Part shown: piece after piece, positions 46,731 through 54,947 of the stretch
How the letters are laid out: each line of letters starts with the position of its first letter
How positions within the stretch are numbered: position 1 is the stretch's first letter
From: Shewanella sp. MBTL60-112-B2
Lineage (GTDB): Bacteria > Pseudomonadota > Gammaproteobacteria > Enterobacterales > Shewanellaceae
Assembly: GCF_019655055.1 (NCBI RefSeq)
Contig: NZ_BPFA01000017.1
Location: 34,855-98,854 of the forward strand
Direction: 5' to 3'
Length of the DNA: 64,000 bases
Position numbers and translations under genes: made by a program
The notes under the pieces: generated by a model
What the model saw: only the letters and a program-made list of their open reading frames with translations
What the model was told of the DNA's origin: nothing
The model's database searches: none

Positions 46731-47531
46731 ATGCTTCCAATGCATACTATTGCTGTGCGCGCTGCTCGCGCTGCCGGCCAAACTATTCTGCGCGCCTATG
46801 CGGAATTAGACCGAGTTGAAGTGACTTCAAAAGGTGTTAACGACTACGTTACCAACGTAGACAAGGAAGCTGAAGCAGCAATCACGTATCAGATCCGTAA
46901 ATCTTACCCAGACCACACAATCGTTTGTGAGGAAAGTGGCGAGAATAAAGGAACTAATAAAGATTACGTTTGGATTGTTGACCCTCTGGATGGCACTAAT
47001 AACTTCGTAAGAGGTATTCCTCATTTTGCTGTTTCTATTGCAATGCAATTTAAAGGCAAAACTGAAGTCGCTGTTGTCTACGATCCAATCCGTGATGAGC
47101 TGTTCTCTGCTGTACGTGGTAAATTCGCTAAGCTTAACGATTTCCGCATCCGTGTTGCGAACAAAGACTTAAACGAAACAATTATCGCGACAGGTTTCCC
47201 ATTCAAAGCTAAGCAGCACACTGAAACTTACATGAAGTTGTTCGCAACTGCATTTACTCAATCTGCTGACGTGCGTCGCGCCGGTTCTGCAGCACTTGAT
47301 CTAGCATACCTTGCTGCTGGCCGTGTTGATGGTTTCTTTGAAATCGGTCTAAAGCCATGGGATATCGCTGCAGGCGATCTAATCGTACGTGAAGCAGGTG
47401 GTACTGTTACTGACTTTACAGGTAACCACAACTACCTAGTTTCAGGCAACATAGTTGCTGGTTCTCCAAAGACAACGACTGCATTAGTTAAGTCTTTCCG
47501 CCCATTATTGAGCGAAGCACTTAAGCGTTAA
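46731..47531 (+). CDS. suhB: Inositol-1-monophosphatase / Nus factor SuhB
   Basis: 266-aa Mg2+-dependent phosphatase fold protein; in E. coli it also joins the rRNA antitermination complex. Metal-binding motifs are VCEESGE, WIVDPLDGTNNFVRGIP and KPWDIAAGDLIVREAGG. Length is one residue short of E. coli SuhB (267 aa). The start is at 46731, with a second in-frame ATG three codons later. It is monocistronic, divergent from trmJ. Confidence 0.96.
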   Translation: MLPMHTIAVRAARAAGQTILRAYAELDRVEVTSKGVNDYVTNVDKEAEAAITYQIRKSYPDHTIVCEESGENKGTNKDYVWIVDPLDGTNNFVRGIPHFAVSIAMQFKGKTEVAVVYDPIRDELFSAVRGKFAKLNDFRIRVANKDLNETIIATGFPFKAKQHTETYMKLFATAFTQSADVRRAGSAALDLAYLAAGRVDGFFEIGLKPWDIAAGDLIVREAGGTVTDFTGNHNYLVSGNIVAGSPKTTTALVKSFRPLLSEALKR

Positions 47532-47551
47532 TTTGCTTGAAATGATAATTA

Positions 47552-47577
47552 AACCGCCTTCTAGGCGGTTTTTTTAT
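47552..47577 (+). terminator. Intrinsic terminator of suhB
   Basis: AAACCGCCT, loop TCT, AGGCGGTTTTTTTA, about 20 nt past the stop. Confidence 0.92.
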
Positions 47578-47748
47578 ACCTGTTTTTTACCTAATATTCG
47601 CCTTGATAGGGCTAGACTAACAATAATGACATTTGTAAGCAGTTTACTGCTATGGTTGATAAAAAGATAAAACCAATGAGCATTAGCGACTTAATTAGCA
47701 ATAAATAGTGACCAACCAAAATCGGTAAATGGGATTTTAAAACGCAAT

Positions 47749-47764
47749 TGTGAATGCTGTCACA
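47749..47764. promoter_or_regulatory. CRP box upstream of psiE
   Basis: TGTGA, six bases ATGCTG, TCACA: a perfect match to the CRP half-sites, about 75 nt upstream of the psiE start. E. coli psiE is reported to be under cAMP-CRP and PhoB control, which fits. An 8-bp direct repeat TGTCACAT (47758-47765 and 47772-47779) overlaps it; its 14-bp period is not that of a Pho box. Confidence 0.75.
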
Positions 47765-47829
47765 TCGATAATGTCACATTATTTCAATTTACTGATACCC
47801 TTTATCAAACGACTGCATTAGGGAGCATC

Positions 47830-48237
47830 ATGGATAAAATGTATCGAAAATATGGCATTACAAGTATTAAAGCCATCGAACATCTAGTACTGATTATTAT
47901 TGCAATTGCCACTGTTGTAGCAATTGGACAAGAGATTAAACATATTTTTGATGTAGGTGCCGTTGCACTTGCGGATCTGCTTCTACTATTTATTTATCTT
48001 GAAGTACTGGCAATGGTGTCTCACTATGCCGAATCAGGTAAATTACCGATCCGCATGCCGCTGTACATTGCCATCGTTGCCCTAGCGCGTTATCTAATTT
48101 TAGATATGAAGGCCATGGATGACTGGCGAATTATTGCGATATCACTATCAACTCTCACACTTGCTGCAACAGTGATAGTGATCCGCTGGGGGCAGTTAAA
48201 ACTACCTTATCCGCGTCCTAAAGAAGAAGACCTATAA
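47830..48237 (+). CDS. psiE: PsiE-family phosphate-starvation-inducible membrane protein
   Basis: 135-aa protein with four transmembrane segments (about 17-38, 43-65, 77-92, 101-122) and the family core LADLLLLFIYLEVLAMVSHYAESGKLPIRMPLYIAIVALARYLILD. Length equals E. coli PsiE (136 aa). Function is unknown; expression in E. coli responds to phosphate and carbon status. GGGAG precedes the ATG. It is monocistronic, with a CRP box upstream and a strong terminator downstream. Confidence 0.9.
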   Translation: MDKMYRKYGITSIKAIEHLVLIIIAIATVVAIGQEIKHIFDVGAVALADLLLLFIYLEVLAMVSHYAESGKLPIRMPLYIAIVALARYLILDMKAMDDWRIIAISLSTLTLAATVIVIRWGQLKLPYPRPKEEDL

Positions 48238-48242
48238 CAACT

Positions 48243-48273
48243 ACGCCCGAAGTGTTCACTTCGGGCGTTTTTT
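48243..48273 (+). terminator. Intrinsic terminator of psiE
   Basis: ACGCCCGAAGTG, loop of a few bases, CACTTCGGGCGTTTTTT, only 5 nt past the stop. Confidence 0.95.
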
Positions 48274-48438
48274 ATTACCAGTCCCCCACTTGTACTCAAA
48301 CCGTCAAAATTGACTTTATAATCCTCCCTCTGAGTAATTTTAACTTTTATTGTCCTGTTAAGATCTTTAAGCTATTGATCCAATCAACTAAACTGTTGAG
48401 CAAAATCATAGCGCTAAACCGAATAAGGGACTAATAGT

Positions 48439-48735
48439 ATGGAAAGCTATCGGGAAGAAAGACGCAACTCTGCACGAGTGGATATGGAAGGCGAAACGGT
48501 AATCATTACCCTGCAGAGTGATGTCGATACCATCACCAAACCAGCTAAAGCCATCTGTGTCGATCTATCTCGAAGAGGGGCACTCTTACAGTGCACACAG
48601 TTAATGCCATTAGGAACCTTAATGACAATTACCTTTAACATTAATCAAGACAATGAAAATACCGTTAAAGGACAAGTTTGCCGCTGCGCTCGCCTTAATG
48701 AGTCTAGCTTCCATGTTGCGCTTCAACTCATATAA
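48439..48735 (+). CDS. PilZ-domain protein
   Basis: 98-aa single-domain PilZ protein, a likely cyclic-di-GMP receptor. The ligand motifs are both intact: R-x3-R in RRNSAR (Arg9-Arg13) and D-x-S-x2-G in VDLSRRGA (about 42-47). The rest fits the PilZ beta barrel. AAGGGA precedes the ATG. No diguanylate cyclase, phosphodiesterase, motility or pilus gene is adjacent, so its target is unknown. It is transcribed alone. Confidence 0.88.
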   Translation: MESYREERRNSARVDMEGETVIITLQSDVDTITKPAKAICVDLSRRGALLQCTQLMPLGTLMTITFNINQDNENTVKGQVCRCARLNESSFHVALQLI

Positions 48736-48747
48736 CTCTGTTGATAA

Positions 48748-48777
48748 AAATAAAGCCTGCAGATGCAGGCTTTATTT
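48748..48777 (+). terminator. Intrinsic terminator of the PilZ gene
   Basis: AAATAAAGCCTGCA, GA loop, TGCAGGCTTTATTTT, 13 nt past the stop. The A/T flanks allow use in both directions by convergent yecH. Confidence 0.9.
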
Positions 48778-48791
48778 TACTTTATTCGATA

Positions 48792-48807
48792 ATACCAATC
48801 AGGATAA
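48792..48807. repeat. Solo terminal repeat of the MITE-like family
   Basis: ATACCAATCAGGATAA matches the 16-bp terminal repeat of the elements at 33043 and 37141 at 15 positions. No internal element sequence follows. It ends exactly at the yecH stop codon. Confidence 0.6.
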
Positions 48808-49050
48808 TTAGTGATTACAAATTCTATCAGCAGCCGTTTCAATCCCCTGCTCAGAGTGGATAAACTTGCCTTTCTTCTCTAGAAAAGCAATCAACTCATC
48901 GGCATCCATCTCTTGTGCAGAGCAAGTGTGATAACGTGCCTGCTCACCAAATTCTTTATGCATAAGCGATTTAAGAGCTTCTTTAGTTAAAGATTGCCCA
49001 TGTGCAAGCATAAGCTCCATTACCTGATGACCATGAATCGAATCTGACAT
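48808..49050 (-). CDS. yecH: YecH-family metal-binding protein (DUF2492)
   Basis: 80-aa small protein starting MSDSIHGHQVMELMLAHGQSLT, with HTCSAQEMDADELIAFLEKKGKF and a terminal ADRICNH. This is the DUF2492/YecH pattern, with His and Cys residues proposed to bind metal. An ATG 12 codons upstream would add MLKIYSLLYRGI, which is not in the family, so 49050 is used. Function is unknown; E. coli yecH is near ferritin ftnB, but no ferritin is seen here. Confidence 0.88.
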   Translation of the reverse strand: MSDSIHGHQVMELMLAHGQSLTKEALKSLMHKEFGEQARYHTCSAQEMDADELIAFLEKKGKFIHSEQGIETAADRICNH

Positions 49051-49236
49051 AATGCCTCTATATAATAAGCTGTATATTTTAAGCAACTTTATACGCTATC
49101 TATAACCTCAAAACTTTGATCTGCTTAGCAGTCGCGTCAATATCCATAACTTTTTGTAGGAAACTCGCCTAGATGGGCACTATATTAAGCATTTGATTAA
49201 GCTTATGCTAAGCCACTCTTCTAAAGTGAGTCTTCC

Positions 49237-50910
49237 ATGTCCCTAATATTATTACTAACACAGCAGATGAGCCTCTATATGGTCATTGTCTACCTTGTTA
49301 GTAAAACCCCGCTCTTTAAGGTCTTTACTGAAGCAGCAACACGACTGCCCCACAAAGTCTATATCTATTTCATTTTCTCTAGCTTTTGTATTATGGCGAC
49401 CTACTTTGGAGAACAAACCAATGATGCTATTGCCAATACACGAGCTATGGGCGCTGTACTTGGTGGATTACTAGGAGGACCTGTTACAGGATTTTTAGTT
49501 GGGTTAACCGGTGGGTTACACCGCTATAGCATGGGGGGCTTTACCGATCTTGCCTGCGCAATATCGACAACCCTCGAAGGGTTATCTGCGGGTATGGTGA
49601 GCTATTATCTACGCCGAATCGGCCAACAAGAGCTTATATACTCACCTTTACTCGTCTGCATGGTTACCTTTGCCGCCGAAGTCATGCAGATGCTAATTAT
49701 TCTAATCGTCGCTCAACCGTTCGGTGATGCATGGGGGCTTGTTGAGCAAATTGCTCTACCTATGTTAATCATTAATTCTATCGGTGCGGCGCTATTTATG
49801 AGCATCATCCGCGATCAAAAAGCCATGTATGACAAGATGTCATCGGTGTTTTCAACGCAATCATTGCGGATAGCAGAGCGCAGTGTGGGAATTCTATCGA
49901 CAGGTTTTAACGAAGAAACCAGTAAACAAGTCGCACAAATAGTCAAAGAGGAAACACAAGTTGGTGCTGTGGCAATTACCGACACAGAAAAGCTACTCGC
50001 TTTTATCGGTATTGGCGACGACCACCATATCGCCGGTACGCCTATCTCATCAAAAATAACCCAAGATGCTATAGATCAAGACAGAGTGATGTTTGCCGAT
50101 GGGGTCAATATGCCCTACGCCTGCTCTATTTCAGATAATTGCCAGCTCGGCTCCAGTCTAGTGATCCCCCTGCGCTCCGACGCCGAGGTCATAGGAACCA
50201 TTAAACTGTATGAGCCTAAGAAAAAGTTATTTTTGAATATTAACCGCACCTTAGGCGAGGGACTTGGTCGTTTGTTGTCGAATCAGATCCTCTATGGCCG
50301 CTTTGCCGCACAGCAGAACTTACTCACTCAGGCTGAATTAAAACTGCTGCAAGCTCAGGTTAACCCACATTTTCTATTTAATGCCTTAAACACCATTGCA
50401 GCGATTATTCGCCGAGATCCCAATACCGCGCGCCAACTTATTCAAAACTTATCGCAGTTTTTAAGGATCAATTTAAAGCGCACCACAGGTTTAGTCACGC
50501 TTACTGATGAGTTAGAACACATTGATTCATATCTGACAATCGAAAAAGCTCGATTTATTGATAAGCTAACCGTCGACATCGATATTCCAGAGTTACTGTT
50601 GCACTGTAAGGTTCCAGCCTTCACTCTACAGCCTATCATTGAGAATGCGGTCAAACATGGCACCTCAAACATGCTAAGCTCTGGCGTGATCACAGTGAAA
50701 GGTGAGCAACTAGCCGATGAAACCCTACTACTTTCTGTTACTGACAATGCTGGCCTATATAAGCCGGCAACAAACAGCGAAGGCTTAGGTATGAATATTG
50801 TCGATAAACGTATTCAAAACATGTTTGGTGAACAGTTCGGCATTGCCATAGATTGTGAACCTAGCCTTTACACAACAATCAGTATCCACCTACCTATAAT
50901 GAGAACTTAA
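49237..50910 (+). CDS. btsS: LytS/BtsS-type sensor histidine kinase
   Basis: 557-aa inner-membrane sensor kinase. A 5TM-LytS-type domain (about 1-200, with GAVLGGLLGGPVTGFLVGLTGGLHRYSMGGFTDLACA) is followed by a GAF-like domain (about 215-340), a LytS-type kinase core with the phospho-accepting His378 in NPHFLFNALNTIAAIIRRDP, and an ATPase domain with IENAVKHG and EGLGMNIVDKRI. Length matches E. coli BtsS/YehU (561 aa), which senses external pyruvate together with BtsR and the transporter BtsT. The downstream response regulator and CstA-family transporter support this role. Confidence 0.9.
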   Translation: MSLILLLTQQMSLYMVIVYLVSKTPLFKVFTEAATRLPHKVYIYFIFSSFCIMATYFGEQTNDAIANTRAMGAVLGGLLGGPVTGFLVGLTGGLHRYSMGGFTDLACAISTTLEGLSAGMVSYYLRRIGQQELIYSPLLVCMVTFAAEVMQMLIILIVAQPFGDAWGLVEQIALPMLIINSIGAALFMSIIRDQKAMYDKMSSVFSTQSLRIAERSVGILSTGFNEETSKQVAQIVKEETQVGAVAITDTEKLLAFIGIGDDHHIAGTPISSKITQDAIDQDRVMFADGVNMPYACSISDNCQLGSSLVIPLRSDAEVIGTIKLYEPKKKLFLNINRTLGEGLGRLLSNQILYGRFAAQQNLLTQAELKLLQAQVNPHFLFNALNTIAAIIRRDPNTARQLIQNLSQFLRINLKRTTGLVTLTDELEHIDSYLTIEKARFIDKLTVDIDIPELLLHCKVPAFTLQPIIENAVKHGTSNMLSSGVITVKGEQLADETLLLSVTDNAGLYKPATNSEGLGMNIVDKRIQNMFGEQFGIAIDCEPSLYTTISIHLPIMRT

Positions 50911-50913
50911 ACC

Positions 50914-51624
50914 TTGATTAGCTGCATCATAATTGACGACGAACCTTATGCCAGAGATGAGATAGCAATCTTACTTGAGAGCGAACCCGACTTCGAAATA
51001 CTGGCTCAATGCAGCAATGCGGTGGAGGCGATACAAGCTATAACCAAGTTAAGACCTCAGCTTATCTTCTTAGATATTCAGATGCCGAAGATTTCAGGGC
51101 TTGAGCTGGCAGCGATGCTAGATCCCGAGCATTTACCGAGAATCGTGTTTGTCACCGCATTCGACGAATTCGCTATCACAGCTTTTGAAAAGCAGGCCTT
51201 TGATTACCTATTAAAACCTATTGATGACAACCGCTTTACTAGTACCTTAAATCGATTACGCAAAGACCTGACACCAAAAGCACTCGGCCCTATCGCCAGC
51301 AAGAAGCTTGAGCATATACCCTGCTTTTGTGGCAATAAACTCAAAGTGGTCGCCACTGATGCGGTGCAGTTCATCTATAGCGACATGAGTGGCGTACACG
51401 TGGCGACAGCTGATGAGCTGGTTCACACCCATATGACCTTAAGAGTGCTTGAGGAGAAAACCTCACTTATCTATTGTCACAGACAATATTTAATCGCACC
51501 AAAGGCCATTGCAGAAATCGAAGTTCAAGAAGCTGGGGCCGAGGTGACGACTCGATCTGGTGCGAAGGTTCCTGTCTCTAGACGTTACTTAAAGCAACTA
51601 AAACAGCTGTTTGGGTTTCAATAG
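50914..51624 (+). CDS. btsR: LytTR response regulator BtsR
   Basis: 236-aa response regulator. The receiver domain has IIIDDEPYARDE and the phospho-accepting Asp54 in IFLDIQMPKISGLEL, with the switch lysine in DYLLKPIDD. The C-terminal LytTR DNA-binding domain includes IYCHRQYLIAPKAI and GAKVPVSRRYLKQLKQLFGF. It resembles E. coli BtsR/YehT throughout (NAVEAI, KLRP, LDPEHLPRIVF). The start codon is TTG at 50914, three bases after the btsS stop; no in-frame ATG preserves the receiver N-terminus. Translation is probably coupled to btsS. Confidence 0.92.
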   Translation: MISCIIIDDEPYARDEIAILLESEPDFEILAQCSNAVEAIQAITKLRPQLIFLDIQMPKISGLELAAMLDPEHLPRIVFVTAFDEFAITAFEKQAFDYLLKPIDDNRFTSTLNRLRKDLTPKALGPIASKKLEHIPCFCGNKLKVVATDAVQFIYSDMSGVHVATADELVHTHMTLRVLEEKTSLIYCHRQYLIAPKAIAEIEVQEAGAEVTTRSGAKVPVSRRYLKQLKQLFGFQ

Positions 51625-51670
51625 ACTAACGCTTGAATAAGATTACGTTCTAATAAGCCTAAAAAGTTCA

Positions 51671-51719
51671 ACCGCTAAGGACAGCATATAACCGCTGACC
51701 TTAGCTATTTGACCGCTTA
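51671..51719 (+). promoter_or_regulatory. Three phased ACCGCT repeats, probable BtsR operators
   Basis: ACCGCTAA at 51671, ACCGCTGA at 51691 and ACCGCTTA at 51712, start-to-start 20 and 21 bp. E. coli BtsR (YehT) is reported to bind direct repeats of ACC(G/A)CT(C/T)A separated by 13 bp, a 21-bp period. These lie 75-120 bp upstream of the transporter start, on the coding strand. Confidence 0.75.
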
Positions 51720-51792
51720 TCAATTTGCAACTTTCCGATACTATAAATATGTTTACACTCTCAGCCATTCTATGTTTGGAGAGTTATTTATT

Positions 51793-53232
51793 ATGTCGTG
51801 GTTTTTGCTTTGCGTCGGTCTGTTGATCGGTGGCTACTTTATTTATGGTGCATTTGTCGAAAAAGTTTTCGGCATCAATGCCAAGCGCCAGACCCCTGCT
51901 TTTACTAAAACAGACGGCGTTGATTATGTGCCGATGTCAAAAGGTAAAGTGTACTTAATTCAGCTACTCAACATCGCTGGTGTAGGTCCTATCTTTGGTC
52001 CAATCCTTGGTGCTCTTTATGGTCCAGCAGCAATGTTATGGATTGTATTAGGTTGTATTTTTGCTGGTGCCGTTCACGACTACTTCTCAGGTATGCTGTC
52101 GGTACGCAACAATGGTGAATCAGTACCAAGTTTGGCAGGAAAATACCTAGGTAAAGGCGCTAAGCACTTTATGAACGTATTTGCCATTATCCTACTGCTT
52201 CTTGTTGGTGTGGTATTTATCTCAGCTCCTGCAGGCCTACTAGGTAAGCTAACCGGTTGGGATGTCAGCATTTTCGTCGGTATTATCTTCTGCTATTACT
52301 TAATTGCGACTATCGTACCTGTAGACAAAATCATTGGTCGTCTATACCCATTCTTTGGCGCGCTATTAGTATTTATGTCTGTAGGCTTAACCATCGCTTT
52401 AATTGTATCGAGCGAGCACAGCTTACTGCCAGGCGTTGAAATCGGCGACTTCCTAACAAACCTTAATCCAAATGACATGCCATTGTGGCCTGCTCTATTC
52501 ATCACGATTGCTTGCGGTGCAATTTCAGGTTTCCACGCAACTCAGTCACCATTGATGGCTCGTTGTGTAGAAAACGAATCAAATGGCCGCTTCGTATTCT
52601 TCGGTGCAATGATTGGTGAAGGTATTATCGCGCTTATCTGGTGTGCAATTGCATTATCATTCTTTGGTGGTGTTGAAGGTTTAAATGCTGGCATGGCGGG
52701 TAACCCTGCAAACGTGGTTTATGAAGCTTCTACCGGTCTTCTAGGCGCTGTAGGCGGTTTCCTAGCAGTATTAGGTGTCATCGTTTTACCTATTACTTCA
52801 GGTGACACAGCTTTCCGTAGTGCGCGTTTGATCTTAGCTGAGTTCTTCAAGATGCCACAAACTGAGCTACCAAAGCGTTTGATGTTTGCAATTCCATTGT
52901 TTGCAGCTGGCGCAGTGTTGACTCAAGTAGATTTTGGTGTGATTTGGCGCTACTTCGGCGTGGCGAACCAAGCGACTGCGGTAATGATGTTATGGACAGC
53001 ATCAGCTTACTTGCTCCGTCTAAACAAATTCCATTGGATCTGTACGATTCCAGCCATGTTTATGACCACTGTTGTGATTAGCTTCCTATTAAGCTCGCCA
53101 ACACTTGGCGCGGGTCTACCGATGACACTATCTACGGTTGCAGGTATTGTATCGACCCTAGTGATCACAGGTTTGATTGTGGTGAAAACTAAAGGCAAAG
53201 GTGACATCGAGTCGACAGCTGAAGAAGCGTAA
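51793..53232 (+). CDS. CstA/BtsT-family transporter, short form
   Basis: 479-aa polytopic membrane protein of the carbon-starvation CstA family. The family start region PMSKGKVYLIQLLNIAGVGPIFGPILGALYGPAAMLWIVLGCIFAGAVHDYFSGMLS is followed by GFHATQSPLMARCVENE and ITSGDTAFRSARLI. E. coli CstA and BtsT are about 700 aa; this is the compact version without the extra C-terminal helices. Start at 51793 (MSWFLLCVG), with GGAGAG upstream; the frame is open 28 codons earlier. Position after btsSR and the operator triplet suggest induction by BtsSR and a pyruvate-like or related small substrate. Peptide uptake is an alternative family role. Confidence 0.88.
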   Translation: MSWFLLCVGLLIGGYFIYGAFVEKVFGINAKRQTPAFTKTDGVDYVPMSKGKVYLIQLLNIAGVGPIFGPILGALYGPAAMLWIVLGCIFAGAVHDYFSGMLSVRNNGESVPSLAGKYLGKGAKHFMNVFAIILLLLVGVVFISAPAGLLGKLTGWDVSIFVGIIFCYYLIATIVPVDKIIGRLYPFFGALLVFMSVGLTIALIVSSEHSLLPGVEIGDFLTNLNPNDMPLWPALFITIACGAISGFHATQSPLMARCVENESNGRFVFFGAMIGEGIIALIWCAIALSFFGGVEGLNAGMAGNPANVVYEASTGLLGAVGGFLAVLGVIVLPITSGDTAFRSARLILAEFFKMPQTELPKRLMFAIPLFAAGAVLTQVDFGVIWRYFGVANQATAVMMLWTASAYLLRLNKFHWICTIPAMFMTTVVISFLLSSPTLGAGLPMTLSTVAGIVSTLVITGLIVVKTKGKGDIESTAEEA

Positions 53233-53264
53233 TTTATCTCCGGACGGGACAGTTTGCACTTCAT

Positions 53265-53295
53265 AAAAAAACCAGTCATTTGACTGGTTTTTTTA
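53265..53295. terminator. Bidirectional terminator, transporter / yaeQ
   Basis: AAAAAAACCAGTCA, TT loop, TGACTGGTTTTTTTA, between the convergent ends of the CstA-family gene and yaeQ. Confidence 0.92.
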
Positions 53296-53351
53296 TTTGT
53301 AATCAAGTTCACTCAATTAGATCATGCTTGCATGTTCAATTCGCTAAAGCG

Positions 53352-53900
53352 CTATTCCTGAACGCCCTTGAGTAGCTCTGGCTCCACAAGTACAGAGTTA
53401 TCATTATCGGAGATCCAGATCTGTCCTTCACAGATATTAAACTGTAAAGACATATTACGACCGACCAGTAGCCCCATGGCTTTAACTGCGTCTTCTGGAA
53501 TATTCCAAATCGTTAAATTGTCATAACGCTCGAGTGTGGCTTCATTTTGTTTCCACCAAATCGGCACGCTACGGCCACCATAAGTGATCAATTGTACTTG
53601 CTTGGCACGGCCACAGGCTTTACGTAGCCATTTTTCATCGCTTTGGCCAAACTCAACCCAAAGATTTATCTCATCAGACAACGATTTATCCCAAAGCTCT
53701 GGCTCGTCATCAACACACAGCCCTTTACTAAAGGTTAGCGAATCACTGGCATTCATGGCAAAAGCAAGGAGTCTCACCATCATACGCTCATCGGTTTCAG
53801 ATGGATGCTGAGCAACCGTTAATTGATGATCTTGATAATAGCCACGATCCATATCAGCGATTTGGATGGCAATTTTAAATACGGTAGCTTTCTTAGCCAT
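53352..53900 (-). CDS. yaeQ: YaeQ-family protein
   Basis: 182-aa protein of the YaeQ family, which has a PD-(D/E)XK nuclease-like fold but no proven enzymatic activity. Family segments are MAKKATVFKIAIQIADMDRGYY near the N-terminus, HPSETDERMMVRLLAFA, ELWDKSLSDEINLWVEFGQSDEKWLRKACGRA and MSLQFNICEGQIWISD. Length equals E. coli YaeQ (181 aa). It is convergent with the transporter gene and appears monocistronic. Confidence 0.95.
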   Translation of the reverse strand: MAKKATVFKIAIQIADMDRGYYQDHQLTVAQHPSETDERMMVRLLAFAMNASDSLTFSKGLCVDDEPELWDKSLSDEINLWVEFGQSDEKWLRKACGRAKQVQLITYGGRSVPIWWKQNEATLERYDNLTIWNIPEDAVKAMGLLVGRNMSLQFNICEGQIWISDNDNSVLVEPELLKGVQE

Positions 53901-54001
53901 TAGGAATGTTTCATAAAGAAATTTGCGCCAAGTTTACCTCAATTTAGTGGCTCAACACATGATCATGCCACTAAAAAGTAAATATGCGAATATGAGTTGG
54001 G

Positions 54002-54913
54002 CTAAAAGCTACCCGCTTGTAGGTGTTTTGCGGTGGGGAAATGCTTACGCAGATGGGCTATCTCATAGGTATCGGCATACACTAAACATGAGTCCCCCTT
54101 TGCTAATAGTGCGGCAATCGCAGATTCATCAAAGCTATCGCAATAGCTTGCGTCGCGCCTTAGCATCTCATTAAGTGCAAAAGGTAACGACAATCGAGAA
54201 TAAGTCACCTCAATTTTTTGCAAGTAAGGCATAGCGCCAATCGGCAGCATCTCTGGGGCGGTATCTGAATCAATCAGCAAAAGCTCCCCCTGCGAAACTT
54301 GCAGGGTAAAACTAGCGTCATAGTGGCTTTGTGTATCTACGTCAAAGCGGGAATCATTGCGCCTAAAAAATTGCTCCCAAAATACTCGCCTTTGTTTAAA
54401 TACTGGCAATCGCTGCTGCACATCTTCACGACGCTCCGCAATAAAATCAAACAGCGGGCTTAATGACAATGGTAACCAAGATTCAAGCCGAGCTCGGAGT
54501 TCTCGAGCATAAACAGGCGCGGCGCCAGCAGTACTAATGGCGATTTGTAAGCGGCCTCTATCGACAATCGAAGGGGTGATAAAGCGGCAGAAATTAGGGT
54601 TATCGACTACATTCACCCAAATGCCTTGCTCTTGGGCAATACCCGCTAAACGCTCATTAAGCCTTTTATCCGCGGTGCAGAGATATATTAGGTCGTACCC
54701 ATAAATATCTGCATCTCTCACGGCTCGCTGCATGAGAGAAATACGCTTCTGCTTTACATAGTTGAGCGTATCAGGGCAAATATCGACAGCAATGACATGA
54801 ATACTCGCCTCAGTACGGCTAAGTAAGTCGAGCTTACGACTCGCGACGTCACCCGCCCCAACGATAAGCACCTTGAGTGACTGAGTATCAACAAATAGCG
54901 GAAAGTACTGCAT
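54002..54913 (-). CDS. Precorrin-2 dehydrogenase / sirohydrochlorin ferrochelatase (Met8p-type)
   Basis: 303 aa, corresponding to the N-terminal half of CysG without the uroporphyrinogen methyltransferase half. MQYFPLFVDTQSLKVLIVGAGDVASRKLDLL contains the NAD-binding GxGxxA, and NPNFCRFITPSIVDRGRLQIAISTAGAAPVYARELRARLE carries the dimer/active-site region. It oxidises precorrin-2 and inserts iron to make siroheme, needed for sulfite and nitrite reductases. The methyltransferase must be elsewhere. It lies 34 nt after the rhodanese gene on the same strand. Confidence 0.92.
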   Translation of the reverse strand: MQYFPLFVDTQSLKVLIVGAGDVASRKLDLLSRTEASIHVIAVDICPDTLNYVKQKRISLMQRAVRDADIYGYDLIYLCTADKRLNERLAGIAQEQGIWVNVVDNPNFCRFITPSIVDRGRLQIAISTAGAAPVYARELRARLESWLPLSLSPLFDFIAERREDVQQRLPVFKQRRVFWEQFFRRNDSRFDVDTQSHYDASFTLQVSQGELLLIDSDTAPEMLPIGAMPYLQKIEVTYSRLSLPFALNEMLRRDASYCDSFDESAIAALLAKGDSCLVYADTYEIAHLRKHFPTAKHLQAGSF

Positions 54914-54947
54914 CTAGGTTACACCTTTGCGATAATTAACAAGTGTA

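Noticed and set aside
47758..47779. TGTCACAT repeats upstream of psiE as a Pho box
   Set aside because: Pho-box halves repeat every 11 bp; these repeat every 14 bp.
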